In this document: in pieces, positions 8,121 through 13,200 of the stretch
Layout: every line of letters begins with the position of its first letter
Numbering within the stretch: the stretch's first letter is position 1
NCBI GenBank assembly: GCA_947166165.1
Contig: CAMVDK010000064.1
Span: 1-13,200 of the forward strand
Source of the DNA: an uncultured Porphyromonadaceae bacterium
Lineage (GTDB): Bacteria > Bacteroidota > Bacteroidia > Bacteroidales > Muribaculaceae
Length of the DNA stretch: 13,200 nt
Direction of reading: 5' to 3'
Translations under genes and position numbers: made by a program
Notes under the pieces: generated by a model
The model's input: only the letters and a program-made list of their open reading frames with translations
The model's database searches: none
Told to the model about the DNA's origin: nothing

Positions 8121-8312
8121 CGCAATATTTTCGCAACTGCAGCGCCAATTAACATTCTTTTTCGGGGTCGGCGAACCAGGCGGCCGCTCAGGCAGTCGTT
8201 CAATGTGCCTTCGCCCGATGACGCTGAACGCTTACGCGCATCACGCATGACCGGCAAAAAACATGGATTTTGAATTCATTTTTCATTCTTGTGTCTGAAG
8301 GCTGATTTTTTA
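8121..8312. other. Divergent intergenic region without a recognised gene
   Basis: No credible protein gene is seen between the two divergent promoters. The patch 8161-8260 is G+C-rich between A+T-rich flanks and holds inverted repeats: GGCGAA (8170-8175) with TTCGCC (8210-8215), and CGTTCA (8197-8202) with TGAACG (8225-8230). Next comes an A-tract, a hairpin of ATGGATT (8263-8269) and AATTCAT (8273-8279) with loop TTG, and TTTT (8280-8283). This might mark a small RNA on the plus strand, but I find no good promoter for it. Confidence 0.35.
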
Positions 8313-8344
8313 TTTGCGTGATAGCAAAGTTTTGCTTAACTTTG
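8313..8344 (+). promoter_or_regulatory. Bacteroidota-type promoter of the polysaccharide locus
   Basis: TTTG at 8313-8316 and TAACTTTG at 8337-8344 are separated by 20 bases, a very good match to the primary sigma factor consensus of Bacteroidota (TTTG, 19-21 bases, TAnnTTTG). The predicted transcript start is near 8350, about 210 bases before the first gene. The spacer and -7 box carry two overlapping palindromes: AGCAAA-GT-TTTGCT (8323-8336) and GCAAAGTT (8324-8331) with AACTTTGC (8338-8345). These could bind a repressor; none is encoded in the window. Confidence 0.75.
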
Positions 8345-8350
8345 CACGAG

Positions 8351-8558
8351 TTTTGAAGTGCAGCCAACTGTTGGGTTTGTGATAAAATGCAGCCTTTGTA
8401 TGGTTTGGTTGGCTTTGAATTGTGGCTTTATGCTTTTTGCGTAGGGCTGTCACATGTATTCCGATGCTGCATGAGCTTGTGCGACGGCGACAGGGCTGAT
8501 AGGATGCATTGTGCTTTGTTGCTTTGTGTGGCAATAGGATGATAAAATTGAGCCAGAG
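8351..8558 (+). other. Long untranslated leader of the polysaccharide operon
   Basis: About 208 bases lie between the predicted transcript start and the first start codon, with no credible open frame. The stretch is T- and G-rich and unlike the coding DNA around it. It contains the dyad CCAAC-T-GTTGG (8364-8374), a 7-base inverted repeat AGCCAAC (8362-8368) with GTTGGCT (8408-8414), a direct repeat TGCAGCC (8359-8365, 8388-8394), a direct repeat AGGGCTG (8443-8449, 8492-8498) and five copies of GCTTT. I cannot assign a known riboswitch. No NusG-like (UpxY-type) antiterminator gene precedes the operon. Confidence 0.45.
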
Positions 8559-9686
8559 ATGAAATATCTGTTATTGATAGGTCTGTGCATTGGTTTTGTG
8601 TTGGGGACGGCGTTGATTCCCGCCATTATAGCGGTGTCGTTCCGAAAAGGGTTTCTCGACAAGCCCAATGCGCGAAAAATACATACGAGCGATATTCCGC
8701 GCCTGGGAGGCACGTGCTTCTTCCCGGTGTGTTTGGTCGTGGGTGCCCTGATGGTCAGTCTGGGCTACCGGATCACGACCGAGCATATCTTGCAGCTGTT
8801 CCACTACAGCGGCATCCCCATCCTGTATGGCATGGTGGGGGCCATGGTGCTGTTCTGCTTCGGCCTGCTCGACGACATCTGGGGCCTTCGCTACCGGACC
8901 AAGTTCATCGCGCAGATCATGGCCGGCCTGCTGCTGTGTGTGGGCGGCGTGTGGCTCAAGGACCTTCACGGCGTGTTCGGCCTCCACGAGTTGCCAATAT
9001 GGGTGGGCTGGCCGGTGACGATATTCGCCATCGTGTTTGTGACCAATGCCATCAACTTCATCGACGGCATCGACGGCTTGGCCTCGAGCGTTTGTTTCTT
9101 CACGCTGGCCTATTTCGCCTTGCTGTTCTACCGCCTGGAAGCCTACGACTACGCCATCGTGTCGGTCACGGTGATGGGCCCGCTGCTGGCCTTCATGTGC
9201 TTCAACCTGCTGGGCAGCGCCCGGCGGCACACCAAGACGTTTATGGGCGACACAGGGTCGCTGTTTCTGGGCTACGTGATTTGCATCTTGGGCATCGTGG
9301 TGAGCCGGAAAGTGGGCGTTGAAGAGAGCAATCTGTCGCAGTTCAACCCGATGGCCGTGGCCTTTGCGCCGCTCATCCTGCCGTGCTTCGATGTGATGCG
9401 CGTGGTGCTCGTGCGCAAGCGCCAGGGCAATAACCCGTTCATCGCCGACAAGAACCACATACACCACAAGTTCCTCTCGTTGGGGCTCAACCAGCACGTG
9501 GTGCTGGTGATTGTGCTGCTGCTCACTGCGGCCTATGCCGTGATGACGGTGCTGCTCACCAGGGTGATGAACGTGAATGTGGTGCTTCTGCTCATGCTTG
9601 TGTTGTGGACGCTGATGAACTTTGCGTTGAAAAACAATAACAAGCCATCCAATACCGATAATAAAAAAAGAAGAAAAAAGATATGA
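8559..9686 (+). CDS. wecA: WecA/MraY-family undecaprenyl-phosphate sugar-1-phosphate transferase
   Basis: The 375-residue integral membrane enzyme belongs to the polyprenyl-phosphate N-acetylhexosamine-1-phosphate transferase family. It should move a HexNAc-1-phosphate from a UDP-sugar to undecaprenyl phosphate, starting synthesis of a surface glycan. About ten to eleven hydrophobic segments are visible. Catalytic signatures are present: the acidic pair in FGLLDD (D105, D106), NAINFIDGIDGL (163-174), FMGDTGSLFLG (228-238, with GDTGS at 230-234) and HIHH (300-303), which fits WecA/TagO-like rather than MraY substrates. Whether the sugar is GlcNAc or another HexNAc cannot be read from sequence, so the symbol is given at family level. 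The last 17 residues are very polar and basic and come from an A-rich stretch that precedes the next start. Its stop overlaps the next gene as ATGA (9683-9686). Confidence 0.93.
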   Translation: MKYLLLIGLCIGFVLGTALIPAIIAVSFRKGFLDKPNARKIHTSDIPRLGGTCFFPVCLVVGALMVSLGYRITTEHILQLFHYSGIPILYGMVGAMVLFCFGLLDDIWGLRYRTKFIAQIMAGLLLCVGGVWLKDLHGVFGLHELPIWVGWPVTIFAIVFVTNAINFIDGIDGLASSVCFFTLAYFALLFYRLEAYDYAIVSVTVMGPLLAFMCFNLLGSARRHTKTFMGDTGSLFLGYVICILGIVVSRKVGVEESNLSQFNPMAVAFAPLILPCFDVMRVVLVRKRQGNNPFIADKNHIHHKFLSLGLNQHVVLVIVLLLTAAYAVMTVLLTRVMNVNVVLLLMLVLWTLMNFALKNNNKPSNTDNKKRRKKI

Positions 9687-10486
9687 AACGAGCAACAAAA
9701 CTCAAAATCGCGGCCATCATGCTGCCGCTGCTGCTGTTGGCGTCGTGCTCTTCGCCCAAGCTGGGTTATTTCCAGGACGTCACCTCTGGCGAGGTGCAGC
9801 AGCTGGGCGCTCCGCGCGTTGTCAGAATCCAGTCTGGCGACAAACTCTCGATTCTGGTTCACAGCAAGAACCCCGAGTTGGCCTACCTTTTCAACCTGCC
9901 CGTTGTGGGCCACTACCAGTCGTCGACCTCGGGCCGCGGCCTGACCACCTCGACTGTGGCTCACTACACGGTCGACGAGGCCGGCAACATCGACTTCCCC
10001 GTCCTGGGCAAGCTCCATGTGTCGGGACTGAGCCGAAGTGAGGTGGCAGCACTGGTGAAGAGCAAGTTGCTCATGGGCGACCTGATCAAAGACCCGATTG
10101 TGACTGTCGACTTCCTGGACATGTATTTCGAGGTGATGGGCGAGGTGAACAAGCCCGGCCGTTTCATCATCGACCACGACAAGGTGACCCTTCTCGACGC
10201 ATTGAGCCAGGCTGGCGACATGACCATCTTCGGTAAGCGCGAGGTGCTGGTGATGCGCAACGAAAGCGGCAAGCAGGTGGCCTACCGGGTGGACCTGCGC
10301 GACCACAAGGCGCTCTACGCTTCGCCGGCTTTCTATCTGCAGCAGAACGACCTGGTGTATGTTGAACCCAACGAAAAGCGCGCACGCGAGTCTACCGCCA
10401 TGAGCAACGACCTGCTCCGTCCGTCGATGTGGCTCTCACTGGCCTCGTTTGCCACGACGCTGTGTGTGCTCATCTTTAAAAAATAG
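9683..10486 (+). CDS. wza: Wza-type polysaccharide export outer-membrane lipoprotein
   Basis: The 267-residue product begins with a lipoprotein signal, MLPLLLLASC, with the lipidated cysteine at residue 22 followed by SS, so it should be anchored in the outer membrane facing the periplasm. Residues about 45-145 match the polysaccharide export domain (VRIQSGDKLSILV, VDEAGNIDFPVLGKLHVSGL). Residues about 147-230 form an SLBB-like fold (FEVMGEVNKPGRF, LLDALSQAGDM). Near the end is one hydrophobic segment (about 248-265) that may be the helix crossing the outer membrane, as in Wza; this is inference. It is shorter than E. coli Wza (about 380) and appears to have one SLBB unit, common in Bacteroidota. 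It overlaps the WecA-like gene by 4 bases and ends 4 bases before wzc, so the three should be made together and the last two should form one export complex. Confidence 0.93.
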   Translation: MKRATKLKIAAIMLPLLLLASCSSPKLGYFQDVTSGEVQQLGAPRVVRIQSGDKLSILVHSKNPELAYLFNLPVVGHYQSSTSGRGLTTSTVAHYTVDEAGNIDFPVLGKLHVSGLSRSEVAALVKSKLLMGDLIKDPIVTVDFLDMYFEVMGEVNKPGRFIIDHDKVTLLDALSQAGDMTIFGKREVLVMRNESGKQVAYRVDLRDHKALYASPAFYLQQNDLVYVEPNEKRARESTAMSNDLLRPSMWLSLASFATTLCVLIFKK

Positions 10487-10490
10487 CACT

Positions 10491-12896
10491 ATGAACGAAA
10501 ACGCATATAGTTCCTATCCCAAAGGCAGCCAGCAGGCTAACGACGACGACGACTCCATCAACATCCAGCAACTAGTGCAGTTGTGTGTGTCGAACTGGTA
10601 CTGGTTCCTCGCATCAATCATCGTGGCGCTGGCCTTGGCCGCAGCCTATATTGTGACAACCCAGCCTGTGTACACGCGCATGGCGTCGGTGCTCATCAAG
10701 GATGGCGACACGAACTCGGCCTTCACCAAGGCTTTCAGCTCGTTCACCAGCATGGGTAACACCTACACACGCACCAACATCCATAACGAGATGCTCACCT
10801 TCAAGTCGCCCACCTACATGGTGGACGTGGTGACCAAACTGCATCTCGACATGAACTACTCGGTGGACGGCCGGTTCCACATCGTGGAGCTTTACGGCAA
10901 GCGCCTGCCCATCCAGGTGACGCTTCCCGACCTCGAGCAAGACGAAACGGCCTCGGTCGACATCCTGCTCACTGCCGAAGGCACCGTCATCCTGTCGAAC
11001 TTCAAGCTCAACTACCAGCCGGTGTCGGAGAAGAGCTACCAGGCCCAGGTGGGCAAGGTGGTGCAGACGCCTATCGGCAAAATGGTGATCACCCCCACAC
11101 AAGCCTACGACGGCACTGCCTGGGCAAAGCCCATCCACGTGTACCGCAGCACCATCGAGGCGGCCACCAACCGCTACGTGGGTGCGCTGGCTGTGGAGCA
11201 GAGCGACGACCGTTCGTCGGTGATTGACCTCCGCATCAACGACGTGTCGGCCGAGCGTGCTGCCGATGTTCTGGCCAACCTGCTCGTGGTGTACGACAAC
11301 AAGTGGGTCGACAACATCAACGAGCAAGCCGTCAACTCGTCGAAGTTCATCGACGACGAGCTGCAAAAAATCGAAGGTGAGCTGGGCAACGTCGACGCCA
11401 GCATTTCGAGCTACAAGAGCTCGAACATGGTGCCCGATGTGACAGCCGCCTCACAGATTTACATGCAGCGCGCCGAGACCAACCGCGCACAGCTCATGGA
11501 CCTGAACAACCAGTTGTTCATGGCCAAGTATATCAAGAACCAGCTCTCGAGCGAAGCCGGCAGATACAAGACCCTTCCGGCCAACACCGGAATCAACAAC
11601 ACGATTGTGGCCCAGCAGATTGTGAGCTACAACGACCTGGTGATGCAGCGCAACAGCCTGATCAACAACAGCAGCTCCAACAACCCGCTCATCGCCGACC
11701 TGGAGCAGAACATCGCATCGATGCGCCAGGCCATCATCGCCTCGGTCGACAACACGATTGCCGAGCTCTCGGAGCGCGTGTCGTCGCTCCGCGGCAACGA
11801 GTCGGTCACCAACCGCCAGATTTCGTCGAGCCCCACGCAGGCCAAAGATCTGCTGAGCGTGGAGCGCCAGCAGAAGGTGAAGGAGCAGCTCTATCTGTTC
11901 TTGCTCCAGAAGAAAGCCGAGAACCAGCTGTCGAAAGCCTTCACAGCCTACAACACCCGCGTGCTCAACCCGCCCTCTGGCAGCTCGCGCCCCACCAGCC
12001 CGGTGAAGCTCAACGTGGTGATCATCGCCCTGCTGCTTGGCTTGTTCATTCCGCTGGTGCTGCTGCTGCTGCGCCAGACCATGGACACCGCCATCCACAA
12101 CCGCAAAGACCTGGAGAGCCTGTCGCTGCCCTTCGTGGGCGAGATTCCCCTGTCATACCGCAAGCGCAAAGGCATTTTCGCGCTGTTCAACAAGCGCAAG
12201 CAGGTGCGCGAGATTGTGGTCAAGGAGCGCTCGGGCAATGCCATCAACGAGGCTTTCCGCGTGCTGAGGTCGAACATCGAGTTTGTGGTCGGCTCCGGCG
12301 AGAAGACCAAGGTGATCATGTTCACGTCGGCCTACGCCGGTTCGGGAAAGACGTTTATCTCGGCCAACCTGGCCACGAGTTTTGCCATCAAGGGCAAACG
12401 CTCGCTGCTCATCGACCTTGACCTCCGCAAGGCATCGCTGTCGACCTTCGTCAACTCGCCCGCACGAGGCATCTCCGATTACCTGAGCGGCCACGTCGAC
12501 TCCATCGACGAGGTGAAGGTGAAAGGCACCATCAACCCCAACCTGGATGTGATTCCCGTGGGCACCACACCGCCGAACCCCACCGAGTTGCTCTTCTCCG
12601 ACCGGTTCACCAACCTGATTGAGGACCTTGGCGCCGACTACGACTACATCTTCATCGACTGTCCGCCTATGGACGTGGTGGCCGATGCCGGCATCATCAA
12701 CAAGCACTGCGACCTGACGGTGTTCGTGATCCGCTCGGGCCTCTTCGAGAAGACCATGCTGCCCGAACTCGAGCGCAACTACACCGAAAACCGCTACAAG
12801 AACATGACCCTTGTGCTCAACGGCACCTACGACGAGTTCAACGGCTACGGTTACCACAGCTACGGCTATGGCTACGGCGAGAAGCGGTCGCATTAA
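10491..12896 (+). CDS. wzc: Wzc-type chain-length regulator and BY-family tyrosine kinase
   Basis: The 801-residue inner-membrane protein controls polysaccharide length and export and autophosphorylates on tyrosine. After a polar N-terminus there is a first membrane helix (about 37-56), a large periplasmic region (about 57-505) with a Wzz-like start, helical stretches near 285-350 and 400-485 likely to form coiled coils, and a second helix (about 507-527). The cytoplasmic kinase carries Walker A AYAGSGKT (614-621), Walker A' IDLDLRK (641-647) and Walker B YIFIDCPP (719-726). The C-terminus has the tyrosine cluster Y786, Y788, Y791, Y793 and Y795 used for autophosphorylation in this family. 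The frame is open from 10449, but the ATG at 10491 is chosen: it gives 4-base spacing after wza, and the extra residues would overlap the wza end. No matching tyrosine phosphatase gene is in the window. Confidence 0.95.
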   Translation: MNENAYSSYPKGSQQANDDDDSINIQQLVQLCVSNWYWFLASIIVALALAAAYIVTTQPVYTRMASVLIKDGDTNSAFTKAFSSFTSMGNTYTRTNIHNEMLTFKSPTYMVDVVTKLHLDMNYSVDGRFHIVELYGKRLPIQVTLPDLEQDETASVDILLTAEGTVILSNFKLNYQPVSEKSYQAQVGKVVQTPIGKMVITPTQAYDGTAWAKPIHVYRSTIEAATNRYVGALAVEQSDDRSSVIDLRINDVSAERAADVLANLLVVYDNKWVDNINEQAVNSSKFIDDELQKIEGELGNVDASISSYKSSNMVPDVTAASQIYMQRAETNRAQLMDLNNQLFMAKYIKNQLSSEAGRYKTLPANTGINNTIVAQQIVSYNDLVMQRNSLINNSSSNNPLIADLEQNIASMRQAIIASVDNTIAELSERVSSLRGNESVTNRQISSSPTQAKDLLSVERQQKVKEQLYLFLLQKKAENQLSKAFTAYNTRVLNPPSGSSRPTSPVKLNVVIIALLLGLFIPLVLLLLRQTMDTAIHNRKDLESLSLPFVGEIPLSYRKRKGIFALFNKRKQVREIVVKERSGNAINEAFRVLRSNIEFVVGSGEKTKVIMFTSAYAGSGKTFISANLATSFAIKGKRSLLIDLDLRKASLSTFVNSPARGISDYLSGHVDSIDEVKVKGTINPNLDVIPVGTTPPNPTELLFSDRFTNLIEDLGADYDYIFIDCPPMDVVADAGIINKHCDLTVFVIRSGLFEKTMLPELERNYTENRYKNMTLVLNGTYDEFNGYGYHSYGYGYGEKRSH

Positions 12897-12909
12897 GATT
12901 CAAAAACCG

Positions 12910-12968
12910 GCGATGCGGGCCCACTTGGCGCCACCAGACTAGAGCGTGCGCACAAGCACCCGCATCGC
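12910..12968 (+). repeat. Long stem-loop between wzc and the next gene
   Basis: A perfect 10-base inverted repeat, GCGATGCGGG (12910-12919) and CCCGCATCGC (12959-12968), encloses a second stem: CTTGGCGC (12924-12931) with GCGC, a bulged A, and CAAG (12948-12956). The apical loop is 16 bases. The element sits 13 bases after the wzc stop and ends 44 bases before the next start. It is not followed by a T-tract, so it does not look like a standard intrinsic terminator. It may stabilise or process the mRNA, or be a copy of a dispersed repeat. It explains about half of the 116-base gap. Confidence 0.6.
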
Positions 12969-13012
12969 GAAACTGAAAACGTCAACCATTAAATTCTGAA
13001 AACAAATAATCA

Positions 13013-13200
13013 ATGAAAGCGTGTTTTATGGGATTGGGCTACATTGGCCTTCCCACTGCAATAATCGCCGCCAAGCACGGCATCCAGATCCACGGAGTGG
13101 ACGTCAACCCCAAAGTGGTAGAGATGACCAATGCCGGAAAGCTGCACATCGTGGAGCCCGGCATGGAGCAGATGCTGCAGGAAGTGGTGTCTGCCGGGAT
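13013..13200 (+). CDS. wecC: UDP-N-acetyl-D-mannosamine dehydrogenase (WecC-like), 5' part only
   Basis: The frame opens at the ATG at 13013 and continues past the window edge, giving 62 codons. The start is a Rossmann nucleotide-binding fold, MGLGYIGLPTA, with GLGYIG at 7-12 and the NAD-selecting acidic residue D30 in HGVDVNPK. The segment AGKLHIVEPGMEQML at about 41-55 resembles the RGEIHIVEPDL segment of E. coli WecC more than UDP-glucose dehydrogenases, so UDP-ManNAc oxidation to UDP-ManNAcA is the best guess. With so little of the protein visible, another UDP-sugar dehydrogenase remains possible. It lies 116 bases after wzc on the same strand, with a stem-loop but no promoter motif between, and presumably continues the polysaccharide operon by making an acidic sugar precursor. 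Confidence 0.82.
   Translation, partial: MKACFMGLGYIGLPTAIIAAKHGIQIHGVDVNPKVVEMTNAGKLHIVEPGMEQMLQEVVSAG

Noticed and set aside
8161..8260. tRNA or other standard RNA gene in the divergent intergenic region
   Set aside because: No T-loop (GTTCGANNC) or acceptor stem pairing was found, and no known RNA class was recognised.
8310..8713. Small minus-strand frames upstream of and across the start of the wecA-like gene
   Set aside because: They cover the plus-strand promoter and leader, have unnatural composition and no supporting start signals.
8571..9698. Minus-strand open frame of 375 codons opposite the wecA-like gene
   Set aside because: Exactly antisense to a gene with all catalytic motifs; its product is His- and Gln-rich with no domain.
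12910..12990. Intrinsic terminator after wzc
   Set aside because: The stem is strong but the bases after it (GAAACTGAAAACG) contain no T-tract, and the next gene belongs to the same pathway.

Overview
The window looks like a chromosomal segment of a G+C-rich member of the Bacteroidales (Bacteroidota), possibly Prevotellaceae- or Muribaculaceae-like; the family is not settled by sequence reading alone. The evidence is the protein style (short FtsK, a Bacteroidales-type LolA-like protein, a BY-kinase with the Walker A' motif IDLDLRK), promoters of the Bacteroidota type (TTTG ... TAnnTTTG) and the lack of clear Shine-Dalgarno sequences at most starts.

Left part (1-8087, all on the minus strand, transcribed right to left): a 60-residue two-helix membrane protein, dxs (isoprenoid precursor synthesis), trkA and trkH (potassium uptake), ftsK (chromosome segregation at division) and the 5' part of a lolA-like gene cut by the window edge. 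dxs, trkA and trkH are joined by ATGA and TGATG stop/start overlaps, so they are very likely one translationally coupled transcript. The only strong promoter seen for this block is a TAACTTTG box at 8113-8120. A 95-base gap before ftsK may hold a second, weaker promoter.

Middle (8088-8558): a divergent intergenic region. It holds the minus-strand promoter, a G+C-rich patch with inverted repeats of unknown meaning, a good plus-strand Bacteroidota promoter (8313-8344) overlaid by two overlapping palindromes, and a roughly 200-base untranslated leader.

Right part (8559-13200, all on the plus strand): the start of an envelope or capsular polysaccharide locus. It encodes a WecA-family sugar-1-phosphate transferase that primes the glycan on the lipid carrier, a Wza-type outer-membrane export lipoprotein, a Wzc-type chain-length regulator and tyrosine kinase, and, after a 116-base gap with a long stem-loop, the beginning of a WecC-like UDP-ManNAc dehydrogenase. 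The first two genes overlap by 4 bases and the third follows after 4 bases. Together they give initiation, length control/export and the first dedicated precursor enzyme; flippase, polymerase and glycosyltransferases presumably lie beyond 13200.

I see no CRISPR array, insertion sequence, tRNA, rRNA or phage gene, and no convincing new system. The points most worth checking are the regulatory DNA and RNA around the polysaccharide locus and the small membrane protein ahead of dxs.
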